This document shows, piece after piece, positions 42,681 through 53,195 of a stretch of 64,000 bases of DNA. Location of the stretch: positions 2,473,501 to 2,537,500 of the forward strand of contig NZ_CP013949.1 of NCBI RefSeq assembly GCF_000296215.2. The letters run 5' to 3'. The notes beneath the pieces were generated by a model, which ran no database searches, was not told the origin of the DNA, and worked only from the letters and a program-made list of their open reading frames with translations. The position numbers were made by a program, and so were the translations under genes. The stretch is from Bradyrhizobium sp. CCGE-LA001 (GTDB taxonomy: Bacteria; Pseudomonadota; Alphaproteobacteria; Rhizobiales; Xanthobacteraceae). Each line of letters begins with the position of its first letter. The first letter of the stretch is position 1.

Positions 42681-44285
42681 GTGACGGAGGTTTCAGAGAC
42701 GATCAGTGTCGACGAGATTGCTGTCGGCTTGCCGAGCCGAATCCATGAAGTCACGGCAGGGCCGGTCGCCAGGGCACCCGACCGGATTGCGCTGGTCGAG
42801 GACGGAGGTTCCTGGAGCTATCGAGATCTGGAGCAGCGCGTTGGCGAGATCGCCACCATGCTCTCATCGCTGGGGCTAAGAGCCGGCGATCGGATGATCA
42901 TTGTCAGCGAGAACTGTATTGCGCTCGCCGCTTTGCTGCTGGCGGCGAGCCGGCTCGACGCCTGGGCGATTGTCGCCAACCCGCGCTTGTCGGCGCGCGA
43001 ACTGGACCAGATCCGCGACCACAGCGGCGCCCGGCGGATGTTCTTCACGTCCGGCATTTCGAAGGAGGCCGCTGCTCACGCCGCTCGCTACGGCGCCGAG
43101 AATCGGCGAATTGGCCCGCTGGCGGAAATTGGTGTTGGCTCGCTCAACGAAAGCGCGACAGTCCAGCCGGTGGAGATCGATCCAGCAAGGCAAGTCGCGG
43201 TTTTGATCTACACGTCAGGGACGACGGGGACTCCCAAGGGCGTGATGCTCTCGCATGACAACCTTCTGATTAGCGCAAAGACCACCGCGTATTTCCGCAG
43301 GATGAACGAGAAGGACAAGATCTATCTTGTGCTGCCGATCTCGCATATCGTCGGCATCTCGCTCCTGATCATGACGCTGATGGTTGGTGGCACGGTGCGG
43401 ATGGTCAGCAAATACGATCCTGCCGCGACCGCAAAGGCCATCGCGGAGGAGGGCGTCACCATCCTCAATGGCGTGCCTGCCACCTATCAGCGCCTGCTGG
43501 AGCACAAGAGCGTATCAGGCGTGGAGCAACTCCCCCGAGGCGCGTTGCGCTTGATTGCCGTCGCCGGCGCGCCGCTGGATCTGAATCTGAAGTTGCGTGT
43601 GGAGAAGGAGTTCGGGCTTCCGCTGCTCAACGGCTACGGAATCACCGAATGCTCGCCGGGAGTATCAGGCGTACGTTTCGATAAGCCACGCTCGGATCAG
43701 GCTGTTGGCACGCTGCTGCCAGGCGTGGAAGCGCGGGTGCGAACCATCGAAGGATTTCCGACTGTACCCGGTGAAGTCGGCGAGCTGCATGTTCGCGGGC
43801 GCAACGTGATGCTGGGCTACTATCGTGCCCCCGAGCTTACCGCGAAGGTGATCGATAGCAAGGGCTGGTTCAATACCGGCGATCTCGCGCGTTTCGACGG
43901 CGACTGTCTGTACATAGTCGGCCGCACCAAGGAAATGATCATTCGTTCCGGTTTCAACGTCTATCCCGCGGAGGTCGAAGCGGTTCTCAATTCACACAAG
44001 GACGTCGTGCAATCCGCTGTGGTCGGTCGTGCCGCGGACGGCAATGAGGAGATCGTGGCCTTTGTACAATTGCTGCCGGGATCCCGCACGACACCAGAGA
44101 CACTGATGCATTTTGTCCGGTCTCAGCTTACTTCTTACAAGCGGCCCTCCGAAATTGTCATCCTCGATGCCTTGCCGGCGACATCGACCGGCAAGATACT
44201 CAAGCACAAGCTCGCGGAGAGCTTGCGCGAAGGCGGCGCAGCCCCTGCGGTGCAGACGCCCGAATTCCGCAGGCAACATATCTAA
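42681..44285 (+). CDS. Acyl-CoA synthetase (AMP-forming)
   Basis: A 534-aa ANL ligase from the GTG at 42681, with GGGAGG seven bases ahead. Motifs: LIYTSGTTGTPKGVMLSHDN, NGYGITECSPG, GWFNTGDLARFDGD, and KEMIIRSGFNVYPAEVE with the final catalytic Lys in ATSTGKILKHKLAE. It activates a free acid to its CoA ester and opens the operon. A close paralogue is at 61417, with the same promoter element. An ATG-like start further up at 42636 is not favoured. Confidence 0.92.
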   Translation: MTEVSETISVDEIAVGLPSRIHEVTAGPVARAPDRIALVEDGGSWSYRDLEQRVGEIATMLSSLGLRAGDRMIIVSENCIALAALLLAASRLDAWAIVANPRLSARELDQIRDHSGARRMFFTSGISKEAAAHAARYGAENRRIGPLAEIGVGSLNESATVQPVEIDPARQVAVLIYTSGTTGTPKGVMLSHDNLLISAKTTAYFRRMNEKDKIYLVLPISHIVGISLLIMTLMVGGTVRMVSKYDPAATAKAIAEEGVTILNGVPATYQRLLEHKSVSGVEQLPRGALRLIAVAGAPLDLNLKLRVEKEFGLPLLNGYGITECSPGVSGVRFDKPRSDQAVGTLLPGVEARVRTIEGFPTVPGEVGELHVRGRNVMLGYYRAPELTAKVIDSKGWFNTGDLARFDGDCLYIVGRTKEMIIRSGFNVYPAEVEAVLNSHKDVVQSAVVGRAADGNEEIVAFVQLLPGSRTTPETLMHFVRSQLTSYKRPSEIVILDALPATSTGKILKHKLAESLREGGAAPAVQTPEFRRQHI

Positions 44286-44302
44286 CTTACCGGGAGGACA
44301 TC

Positions 44303-45040
44303 TTGCAAAAGAGAAACGCAACCGTGGCCGTCATCGGCGCCGGAGACTTCATCGGCGGCGAGATCGCCAAAAAATTCGCCGCAGAAGGCTTCACGGTCTT
44401 CGCCGGCCGTCGTAACGGCGACAAGCTGGCTCCGCTCGTCAGGGATATCGAGGCTGCCGGCGGAGAGATCCACGCCCGCTCGCTCGACGCTCGCAAGGAA
44501 GACGAAATCATCTCCTTCCTCAACGATGCGGACAAGCACGCGCCGCTGGAAGTCTGCATCTTCAACATCGGGGCGAACGTCAATTTCCCAATTCTGGAAA
44601 CCACAGAACGCGTCTTCCGCAAGGTCTGGGAAATGGCCTGCTATTCCGGCTTTCTGGCCGGTCGCGAGGCGGCCCGCCTGATGCTGCCGCGTGGGGGTGG
44701 CAACATCTTCTTTACCGGGGCGACCGCCTCGCTCCGCGGCGGCAGCGGGTATGCCGCTTTCGCAAGCGCCAAGTTTGGCCTTCGTGCGGTCGCGCAAGCG
44801 ATGGCCCGCGAGCTTGGCCCGAAGAATATCCACGTCGCGCATCTCATCATCGATTCCGGCGTGGACACCGAATGGGTTCGGCAACGCCGGCTGGAGGCGC
44901 TCGGGCCGAACGCGCTGGATGATCCGGACGCCTTGATGCCTCCGGCCTCCGTCGCGACATCCTATTGGCAGCTCTACCAGCAGCCGAAGAGCGCATGGAC
45001 GTTCGAGATGGAGATCCGTCCCTTCGGCGAGAAGTGGTAG
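44303..45040 (+). CDS. Atypical SDR family protein lacking the catalytic Tyr
   Basis: A 245-aa Rossmann protein. The TTG start at 44303 has GGGAGG seven bases upstream. Cofactor motif VIGAGDFIGGEIAKKF; the active-site position reads YAAFASAKFG, Phe where Tyr is expected. The C-terminus is WTFEMEIRPFGEKW. It is the nearest relative of the protein at 41703. Lying between ligase and acyl-CoA dehydrogenases, it would be the expected 3-hydroxyacyl-CoA step, but without Tyr another role is likely. Confidence 0.88.
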   Translation: MQKRNATVAVIGAGDFIGGEIAKKFAAEGFTVFAGRRNGDKLAPLVRDIEAAGGEIHARSLDARKEDEIISFLNDADKHAPLEVCIFNIGANVNFPILETTERVFRKVWEMACYSGFLAGREAARLMLPRGGGNIFFTGATASLRGGSGYAAFASAKFGLRAVAQAMARELGPKNIHVAHLIIDSGVDTEWVRQRRLEALGPNALDDPDALMPPASVATSYWQLYQQPKSAWTFEMEIRPFGEKW

Positions 45041-45054
45041 CGGAGCCTGCCACG

Positions 45055-46236
<1,182 letters not shown>

Positions 46237-46259
46237 CCACGGCGGATCGGGAGGATCGG

Positions 46260-47390
46260 ATGGATATTCAGTTCACGGAAGAGCAGGAATTGCTGCGATC
46301 GAGCGTCCAGCGCCTGCTGCGCGACCAGTACGACTTCGAGGCGCGGCGCAAGATCGTAGCCAGCGAGGAAGGCTTCAGCCGGAAGCAGTGGGACGCTTTC
46401 GCAGAACTCGGTCTTCTCGCTGCACCGTTCTCCGAGGGCGCTGGTGGTCTCGGCGGCGGTCCGCTCTCGACCATGATCGTGATGCATGAGTTCGGCCGCC
46501 ACCTCGTGGTCGAGCCTTTCGTCGAGACGGTGGTACTGGCCGGCGGATTGATCGAGCATGTGGGTACGCCGGAGCAGCAGCAAAGCTACATCCCTGACAT
46601 CATTGACGGGTCGAAAATCTGGACCCTGGCCTGGACGGAGAAGGCATCGCGTTTCGATCTGGCCAATGTCACGACGCGGGCGCAGCGCGAGGGGAGCGAC
46701 TACGTCCTGACCGGCGCGAAGACCATGGTGATCGCCGCGCCCTGGGCGGACTATCTGATCGTCTCGGCGCGGACCTCCGGCGAGGACCGTGACCGCGGCG
46801 GCGTGAGCCTGTTCGTGGTCGATCGGCGCGCGACCGGCGTCGACCTGCAGAGCTTCAAGACGATCGACGGGCGTCGGGCCGCCGAGGTCAGCCTGCGCGA
46901 TGTCTGCGGGCAATTGCTGGGCGCGGAAGGCGAGGGCGTTGCCGCGCTGGAAGCCTGCCGCGACCGCGCCATCGGCGCGCTCTGTGCTGAAGCCGTCGGC
47001 GCCATCGGCGAGCTGAACTCGGCGACGCTGGAGTATTCGAAGACGCGCAAGCAGTTCGGCACCACGATCGGCTCGTTCCAGGTGCTGCAGCATCGCATGG
47101 TCGACATGTTCATCGCCCATCAGGAGGCGCTCTCCCTGATGCAGCATCTGAGCCTCAGCCTCAGTGGCAACGATGCCGGCCTGTCGCGGCTCGCCTCCGG
47201 TGCCAAGTCGAAGATCGGCTATGCCGGCAAGTTCGTCGCCGACCAGGCGGTGCAGCTTCACGGCGGCATGGGAATGACCGACGAGCTCAATGTCGGGCAC
47301 TATTTCAAGCGCATCTCCTCCATCAACATCCAGTTCGGCGATCCCGCGTTCCACGTGCTGCGCTACGCGCAGCTGGACGCGGCCGCGTAA
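46260..47390 (+). CDS. Acyl-CoA dehydrogenase
   Basis: A 376-aa protein of the same superfamily, more diverged. The N-terminal motif MDIQFTEEQELLRSSVQRLLRDQY and the C-terminal VQLHGGMGMTDELNVGHYFKRI are clear. The flavin loop reads WTEKASRFDLANV, degenerate compared with the usual TEPxAGSD. Together with the previous gene it may make an alpha2beta2 acyl-CoA dehydrogenase, in which only one chain keeps each active-site half. Confidence 0.9.
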   Translation: MDIQFTEEQELLRSSVQRLLRDQYDFEARRKIVASEEGFSRKQWDAFAELGLLAAPFSEGAGGLGGGPLSTMIVMHEFGRHLVVEPFVETVVLAGGLIEHVGTPEQQQSYIPDIIDGSKIWTLAWTEKASRFDLANVTTRAQREGSDYVLTGAKTMVIAAPWADYLIVSARTSGEDRDRGGVSLFVVDRRATGVDLQSFKTIDGRRAAEVSLRDVCGQLLGAEGEGVAALEACRDRAIGALCAEAVGAIGELNSATLEYSKTRKQFGTTIGSFQVLQHRMVDMFIAHQEALSLMQHLSLSLSGNDAGLSRLASGAKSKIGYAGKFVADQAVQLHGGMGMTDELNVGHYFKRISSINIQFGDPAFHVLRYAQLDAAA

Positions 47391-47404
47391 GCAGAGAGGC
47401 CAAC

Positions 47405-48592
47405 ATGACGACTGAAGCAGTCATCGTTTCCACCGCCCGGACGGCTGTCGGCAAAGCCTACCGCGGCGCGCTCAACAATACGGAAGGCCCGACCATGGCC
47501 GGGCACGTGATGGCCGAGGCCGTGAAGCGCGCCGGCATCGCGCCGGGCGAAGTCGAAGACGTGGTGATGGGTTGCGCGATGCAGCAAGGCACGATGGTGA
47601 TGAACGTGGCGCGCAAGGGCGCGATCCGCGCCGGCCTGCCGGTGACAGTCGCCGGCACCACCATCGACCGGCAATGCGCCTCAGGCCTGCAAGCCATCGC
47701 GGTGGCCGCGCGTTCGATCATGCTCGACGGCGTCGAGGTCGCGATCGGCGGCGGCATCGAATCGATCAGCCTCGTGCAGAACGAGCACATGAACAAGTTC
47801 CACGCGGTCGACGACGAGCTGATGGCGATGAAGCCTGAAATGTACATGTCGATGCTCGATACGGCCGAGGTCGTTGCCGAGCGCTACAAGATCGGCCGCG
47901 ACAAGCAGGACGAATACAGCCTCGAGTGCCAACGCCGCGTCGGCGCTGCGTTGCAGGCCGGCCGCTTCGACGACGAGATCGTGCCGTTCACGACCAGGAT
48001 GGCGGTGATCAACAAGGACACCAAGGAGGTCACCTACGAGCAGGTGACGCTCACAAAGGACGAAGGCCCACGTCCCGAAACCACCGCCGAAGCCCTCGCC
48101 AAGATCAAGCCCGTATTCGAAGGCAAGACCATCAGCGCGGGAAATGCCAGCCAGCTTTCGGACGGCGCCTCGGCCTGCGTGATCATGAGCGACAAGATTG
48201 CTGCGAGGAAGGGGCTGAAGCCGCTCGGCATCTTTCGCGGCTTCGTCGCCGCCGGCGTCGAGCCGGACGAGATGGGCGTCGGCCCGGTCGCCGCGATCCC
48301 GCGCCTGCTCAAGCGCCATAACCTCAAGATCGACGACATCGATCTCTGGGAGCTCAACGAGGCCTACGCGGTGCAGGTCATCTACTGCCGCGACAAGCTC
48401 GGCATCGACCCGGACAAGCTCAACGTCAACGGCGGCTCGATCGCGATCGGCCATCCCTACGGCATGACGGGGGCGCGGCTCACCGGCCATCTCCTGATCG
48501 AGGGCCGGCGGCGCAAGGCGAAGTACGGCGTCGTGACCATGTGCATCGGCGGCGGCATGGGTGCGGCCGGCCTGTTCGAAATCGTCCACTGA
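47405..48592 (+). CDS. Thiolase (acetyl-CoA C-acyltransferase)
   Basis: A 395-aa degradative thiolase. The nucleophile Cys is in DRQCASGLQAIA, the His in IAIGHPYGMTG, and the second Cys in VTMCIGGGMGAAG. All three catalytic groups are present. It cuts 3-oxoacyl-CoA to a shortened acyl-CoA and acetyl-CoA (or propionyl-CoA). The position after ligase, SDR and dehydrogenases completes a beta-oxidation-like sequence, although no hydratase gene is in this operon. Confidence 0.93.
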   Translation: MTTEAVIVSTARTAVGKAYRGALNNTEGPTMAGHVMAEAVKRAGIAPGEVEDVVMGCAMQQGTMVMNVARKGAIRAGLPVTVAGTTIDRQCASGLQAIAVAARSIMLDGVEVAIGGGIESISLVQNEHMNKFHAVDDELMAMKPEMYMSMLDTAEVVAERYKIGRDKQDEYSLECQRRVGAALQAGRFDDEIVPFTTRMAVINKDTKEVTYEQVTLTKDEGPRPETTAEALAKIKPVFEGKTISAGNASQLSDGASACVIMSDKIAARKGLKPLGIFRGFVAAGVEPDEMGVGPVAAIPRLLKRHNLKIDDIDLWELNEAYAVQVIYCRDKLGIDPDKLNVNGGSIAIGHPYGMTGARLTGHLLIEGRRRKAKYGVVTMCIGGGMGAAGLFEIVH

Positions 48593-48616
48593 GCGGCAAC
48601 CGCGGGGAGACCTTTC

Positions 48617-49630
48617 GTGAAGACAGCAATCACTGAACTGTTCGGCATTGAGCATCCGATCATCCAGGGCGGCATGCACTATGTCGGCTTCGCCGAACTC
48701 GCAGCCGCGGTGTCGAACGCTGGCGGGCTCGGCATCATCACCGGCCTGACCCAAAGGACGCCGGAGCTTCTCGCGAAGGAGATCGCGCGCTGCCGCGACA
48801 TGACGGACAAGCCGTTCGGCGTGAACCTCACGTTCCTGCCGACTTTCAGTGCGCCGCCCTATCCGGAATACATCGCTGCGATCAGGGAGGGGGGTGTGAC
48901 CATCGTCGAAACGGCTGGGCGCAGCCCCGAACAATACATGCCGGCCCTCAAGGCGGGCGGCATCAAGGTGATCCACAAATGTACTTCGGTCCGGCATTCG
49001 CTGAAGGCAGAGCAGATCGGCTGCGATGCGGTCAGCGTCGACGGGTTCGAGTGCGGAGGTCATCCGGGCGAGGATGACATGCCGAACATGATCCTGTTGC
49101 CGCGGGCCGCGGAGGAACTGAAGATCCCGTTCGTTGCCTCCGGCGGCATGGCGGATGCGCGCAGCCTGGTTGCCGCCCTGGCGATGGGCGCCGCGGGCAT
49201 GAACATGGGTACGCGCTTCATCGCCACCAAGGAAGCGCCGGTGCACGAGAACGTCAAGAAGGCGCTGGTCGCGGCGACGGAGCTCGACACCAGGCTCGTC
49301 ATGCGGGCGCTGCGCAACACCGAGCGGGTCCTGAACAACAAGGGCGTCGAGCACCTGCTCGAGATCGAGCGCGAGAAGGGAAAGAGCCTCAAGATCGAGG
49401 ACATCCACGACCAGGTGGCGGGCGTCTATCCCAAGGTGATGATCGACGGCGATATGGACGCGGGCGCCTGGAGCTGCGGCATGGTCGTCGGGCTCATTCA
49501 CGACATTCCGACGGTGAAGGAACTGATCGACCGCATCATGGCGGATGCGGAAAGACTCATCCGGCAGCGCCTGACTGGTTTCCTCGACGGCGCCGGGCAG
49601 CGGCCGGCTGCGGCCCGGGCGATGGCTTAG
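48617..49630 (+). CDS. Nitronate monooxygenase / enoyl reductase-like flavoprotein
   Basis: A 337-aa FMN TIM-barrel protein of the 2-nitropropane dioxygenase family, starting at GTG 48617 behind GGGGAGA. Motifs: IIQGGMHYVGFAELAAAVSNAGGLGI and CDAVSVDGFECGGHPGEDD with the His expected at the flavin site, then IPFVASGGMADARSL. Names in this family are loose: some members oxidise nitronates, while others are unsaturated-acid reductases. In a beta-oxidation operon the reductase role is plausible. Last gene of the operon. Confidence 0.88.
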   Translation: MKTAITELFGIEHPIIQGGMHYVGFAELAAAVSNAGGLGIITGLTQRTPELLAKEIARCRDMTDKPFGVNLTFLPTFSAPPYPEYIAAIREGGVTIVETAGRSPEQYMPALKAGGIKVIHKCTSVRHSLKAEQIGCDAVSVDGFECGGHPGEDDMPNMILLPRAAEELKIPFVASGGMADARSLVAALAMGAAGMNMGTRFIATKEAPVHENVKKALVAATELDTRLVMRALRNTERVLNNKGVEHLLEIEREKGKSLKIEDIHDQVAGVYPKVMIDGDMDAGAWSCGMVVGLIHDIPTVKELIDRIMADAERLIRQRLTGFLDGAGQRPAAARAMA

Positions 49631-49756
49631 CCGGAAGGACATACCGCTTCCGAACGTTCTGACGTAGGCTATGCGCACACATGGTCATGCGTGCGTCGAT
49701 CTTTGTTGAAGCTCGACGGCCAGATCGACGGCCCTCGGCAGCCTCGGGGGTATTTC

Positions 49757-50410
49757 ATGGACCAGGCCGACTTCCACTACTACGAGCCTTCGAAAGGGCA
49801 CGGGCTCCGGCATAATCCCTTCAATGCGATAATCGCGCCGCGTCCGATTGGGTGGATTTCGTCGCGCAATGCAGCCGGTCAATTGAACTTGGCGCCGTAC
49901 AGTTTCTTCAATGCGTTCCTCTACGATCCTCCGATCATCGGGTTTTCCTCGATTTCGTGGAAAGACACGGTCAAGAACGTCAGCGAGACGCGCGAGTTCG
50001 TCTGGAATCTGGTCACCATGGATCTCGGCGAACGCATGAACGTGACAGCGACGCCGCTCGATCACGGCGTGAGCGAGTTCGAAGCAGCCGGTTTGACGCC
50101 GATACCCGGCCGCCACGTTGCTGTGCCGCGGGTGGGCGAGAGCAGGGCCGCCATGGAATGCAAGGTCGTCGAGGTCTCTCAGCTGGCCAACGCACGCGGA
50201 GAAAAGGTGGAAGGATGGTTCGTGCTTGGTGAGGTCGTCGCGGTCTACATCGACAAAACGTTGATCGAGGACGGCGTCTACAACACGGCACTTGCGCGTC
50301 CCATTCTGCGCGCCGGCCGGGGTGGAGATTATCTCGAGGTCAGGACCGAGAACATGTTCGAGATGAAGCGCCCACCCGGCAGCAGCAAACCGGAATTCCA
50401 CGGCACCTGA
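49757..50410 (+). CDS. Flavin reductase family protein
   Basis: A 217-aa split-barrel flavoprotein. The core PFNAIIAPRPIGWISSRNAAGQLNLAPYSFFNAFLYDPPIIGFSS is the FMN-binding pattern. Members are flavin reductases for two-component monooxygenases or stand-alone FMN enzymes. The ATG at 49757 is used; an upstream in-frame start at 49691 lacks conserved sequence. No partner monooxygenase is adjacent. Confidence 0.88.
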   Translation: MDQADFHYYEPSKGHGLRHNPFNAIIAPRPIGWISSRNAAGQLNLAPYSFFNAFLYDPPIIGFSSISWKDTVKNVSETREFVWNLVTMDLGERMNVTATPLDHGVSEFEAAGLTPIPGRHVAVPRVGESRAAMECKVVEVSQLANARGEKVEGWFVLGEVVAVYIDKTLIEDGVYNTALARPILRAGRGGDYLEVRTENMFEMKRPPGSSKPEFHGT

Positions 50411-50537
50411 TTGCGCTGGAAGCAGGCTCATTGTGGGACCGACCATGCCCCTTGCCGCGTTCTGCCTGGCAGGCCCAAGTCCGGCTTCGCAAAGCCGATG
50501 AGTGACGGAACGGAAACGGTCCGGCGTCATACGCCCA

Positions 50538-51740
50538 TCAAGACCCCGGGCCCCGCGCGTACAGGCCCAGAGCCAGCAGGGAGAACGCGCTCATCACGAC
50601 GCTCAGCGCAAACATTGCTTCGTGTGATACTGTGGCAGCAAGCCATACGCCGATTGCCGCGATCATCATCTGCAAGAAACCCAGCAGCGCCGAGGCGGCG
50701 CCGGCTTTCTCGCCGAATGGAGACAACGCGCGCGCCGTGGCCAACGGACTGACAATGCCCATGCCGAGGAGATATACGCTCATCGCGCCTAGAAAGGGCA
50801 AGAAAGTCGGGTTGATCAGCGAGATGAGCAGGATCGCAAGGCTGCTGGCGGCCGTCGCGCACAGACCTGCCCGGATCGGACCATCGAGCCCGTAGCGTGG
50901 TGCCAATCTTGTGGCAAGCATACCCGCGGCGAATACGATGAAGACGGTGCCGGCAAAGAAGAGCCCGAGCTGGATCGGCGTGAAGTGCAACGCTTCGATG
51001 AATAGGCGCGGCGCAGCGGAAAACATCGAGAACAAGCCGCCCATAGTGAGGCTCGAGGCGGCCGCGGGGGTAGCGAAGCGACGGTCGCCAATCAGACCGG
51101 CATAGGTCCTGCCGACGACAATTGGATTGAACGGCGTGCGGATCGAATTGTGTGTTTCGCCAAGAACGTTGGCGTAGGCAACGGCGCCGACGGCGGCAAA
51201 GGCCGCGACCAGCGCGAATTCGGCGCGCCAGCCCAGGCTATGGTCGAGGGCGCCGCCAAGCAGCGGCGAGAACCCGGGAGCTGCGGACATCACGATCATG
51301 ATGAGCGCCATCGCGCGCGCCAGTGCCGCGCCACTGAACATGTCGCGGGCGATGGCGCGAGACAGCACTGAGGTCGCGCAGGCACCTGTTGCCTGCACGA
51401 CGCGGCCGATGAGGAGATTGGGCAGGTCGGTTGCCAGACCGCACCAAACGCTGCCGACGAGGAACACGGTAAATCCGATCAGGACCGGCCAACGTCTTCC
51501 GTAGCGATCCGAAAGCGGTCCGACCAGGAGCTGGCCTAACCCGAACACTGCAAGAAACACGGTGATGGCGGACGTTACCTCTGCAGTCGTGACATTCAAT
51601 GAGATCGCAATCTGCGGCAGAGACGGCAGCAAGATGTTGGTCGCGAGCGTTCCCATCGCGGCCAGCACGGAAAGGATCGCGATCGGCAGGACGCTGGAGC
51701 TAGGAATGTCCCGCGACGCGGTGTTGATCAGGTCAGCCAT
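50538..51740 (-). CDS. Bcr/CflA-type MFS multidrug exporter
   Basis: A 400-aa membrane transporter with about 12 hydrophobic segments. The MFS loop motif is GPLSDRYGRRWPVLIG after segment 2, and the Bcr/CflA drug motif is GACATSVLSRAIARDMF with APGFSPLLGG. It probably exports a toxic intermediate or antibiotic. It is monocistronic. Confidence 0.9.
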   Translation of the reverse strand: MADLINTASRDIPSSSVLPIAILSVLAAMGTLATNILLPSLPQIAISLNVTTAEVTSAITVFLAVFGLGQLLVGPLSDRYGRRWPVLIGFTVFLVGSVWCGLATDLPNLLIGRVVQATGACATSVLSRAIARDMFSGAALARAMALIMIVMSAAPGFSPLLGGALDHSLGWRAEFALVAAFAAVGAVAYANVLGETHNSIRTPFNPIVVGRTYAGLIGDRRFATPAAASSLTMGGLFSMFSAAPRLFIEALHFTPIQLGLFFAGTVFIVFAAGMLATRLAPRYGLDGPIRAGLCATAASSLAILLISLINPTFLPFLGAMSVYLLGMGIVSPLATARALSPFGEKAGAASALLGFLQMMIAAIGVWLAATVSHEAMFALSVVMSAFSLLALGLYARGPGS

Positions 51741-51836
51741 GGGACCTTTCGTGTGATAGGGATAGGTAGATTGAGACGGCGAGTGAGGCGGTTCGCGCCG
51801 CTCGCCGACTTCGTTCTTGTCCGCCCAGCCGTGTTA

Positions 51837-53033
51837 TCAGCGGACGATGCGTTCGACTGCTATGGCCGTAGCTTCGCCGCCGCCGATGCAGAGTGACGCG
51901 ACGCCGCGCTTGAGGTTCCGCGTTTCGAGCGCGTGAAGCAGCGTCACGATCAGCCGCGCGCCGGTGGCGCCAATCGGATGACCGAGCGCGCAGGCGCCGC
52001 CGTTGATGTTCAACTTCTCCCTGGGGATGCCGAGATCCTTCTGCGCTGCCATTGCGACCACGGCAAATGCCTCATTGATCTCGAACAGATCGACGTCGCC
52101 AACGCTCCAGCCGACCTTGTCCAATAGCTTGCGAATAGCGGGGATCGGGGCCGTCGTGAACCATTGTGGCTCCTGACTGTGGGTGGCATGGCCCTTGATC
52201 TCGGCGAGCACCGGGAGTCCGTCGCGATCGGCAACCGAGCGTTTCGCCAAGATGAGCGCTGCAGCGCCGTCAGCATTGGCGGATGAGGCTGCGGGCGTGA
52301 TGGTGCCGTTGGCGCGGAATGCGGCTTTCAGCCCTGGGATTTTGGCGGGATCGACTTTGAGCGGATGCTCGTCATTGGAGATGATCCGGGGCCCGGCCTT
52401 CTCGGTCAACGTAATCGGAGCGATCTCCGCCTTGAAGGCGCCGCCTTCAACCGCCTTGCGTGCCCGGGTCAAGGTCTCGATTGCATAGTCGTCCTGGTCC
52501 TTGCGGGTGAATTGATAGGCCTCCGCCGTGGCCTCGCCGAAGTCGCCCATCGAGCGTCCCGTCTCATAGGCGTCTTCCAGCCCGTCCATCAGCATGTGGT
52601 CGATGATGCGGTCGTGGCCGGCGCGATAGCCGCCACGCGCCTTGGCCAGCAAATAGGGCGCATTGCTCATGCTCTCCATGCCGCCAGACAGAACAATCTC
52701 GGCGGAGCCCGCATTGATGATGTCGTGAGCGAGCATGGTGGCCTTCATGCCGGAGCCGCAGACCTTGTTGATGGTGGTAGCGCCGGTAGCATCCGGCAAT
52801 TTGGCGCCGCGCGCGGCCTGGCGCGCCGGCGCCTGGCCTTGTCCGGCCGGCAGCACGTTGCCCATGAATACCTCGTCGATCCGTTCGGGCGCCAGCTTGG
52901 CCCGTTCCAGAGCTGCTCCAATCACATGAGAGCCGAGCTTGTGTGCGCTGAGCGGCGATAGCTCGCCCATGAAGCGGCCGAGCGGCGTCCGGGCTGCGGA
53001 GAGGATGACGACGGGATCGGAAGCGGCGGCCAT
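51837..53033 (-). CDS. Acetyl-CoA acetyltransferase (thiolase)
   Basis: A 398-aa thiolase with Cys in NKVCGSGMKATML, His in CALGHPIGATG and the second Cys in ASLCIGGGEATAI. Its closeness to the AtoB/PhaA pattern suggests acetoacetyl-CoA chemistry. It has an AGGAGA ribosome binding site and is divergent from a TetR gene, with a perfect palindrome in the gap. Confidence 0.93.
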   Translation of the reverse strand: MAAASDPVVILSAARTPLGRFMGELSPLSAHKLGSHVIGAALERAKLAPERIDEVFMGNVLPAGQGQAPARQAARGAKLPDATGATTINKVCGSGMKATMLAHDIINAGSAEIVLSGGMESMSNAPYLLAKARGGYRAGHDRIIDHMLMDGLEDAYETGRSMGDFGEATAEAYQFTRKDQDDYAIETLTRARKAVEGGAFKAEIAPITLTEKAGPRIISNDEHPLKVDPAKIPGLKAAFRANGTITPAASSANADGAAALILAKRSVADRDGLPVLAEIKGHATHSQEPQWFTTAPIPAIRKLLDKVGWSVGDVDLFEINEAFAVVAMAAQKDLGIPREKLNINGGACALGHPIGATGARLIVTLLHALETRNLKRGVASLCIGGGEATAIAVERIVR

Positions 53034-53059
53034 GGCGAATTCTCCTGTTGATCGCTGTT

Positions 53060-53083
53060 GTTATATGACGATAATCATATAAC
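53060..53083. promoter_or_regulatory. Perfect palindrome between thiolase and TetR genes
   Basis: GTTATATGA (53060-53068), six bases, TCATATAAC (53075-53083): 9-bp arms, fully symmetric. It is 27 bases from the thiolase start and about 110 from the TetR start, so a bound dimer could control both. It is the probable operator of the TetR at 53196. Confidence 0.65.
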
Positions 53084-53195
53084 ATGACGGGCATTGCAAT
53101 GAAATATTGCCGTCGCTTCAAAAGCGCGGTCCAGAAGCGCTGGTGGATGGGAACGGTCGAACAGCTGGTCGCCGAGCAGCTTGCACGGAGGGGAG

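Noticed and set aside
47681..49678. 665-codon minus-strand frame opposite thiolase and nitronate monooxygenase
   Set aside because: It is the GC-rich antisense shadow of two well-conserved genes; its composition (His, Asp, Arg, Ala-rich) is typical of such shadows.
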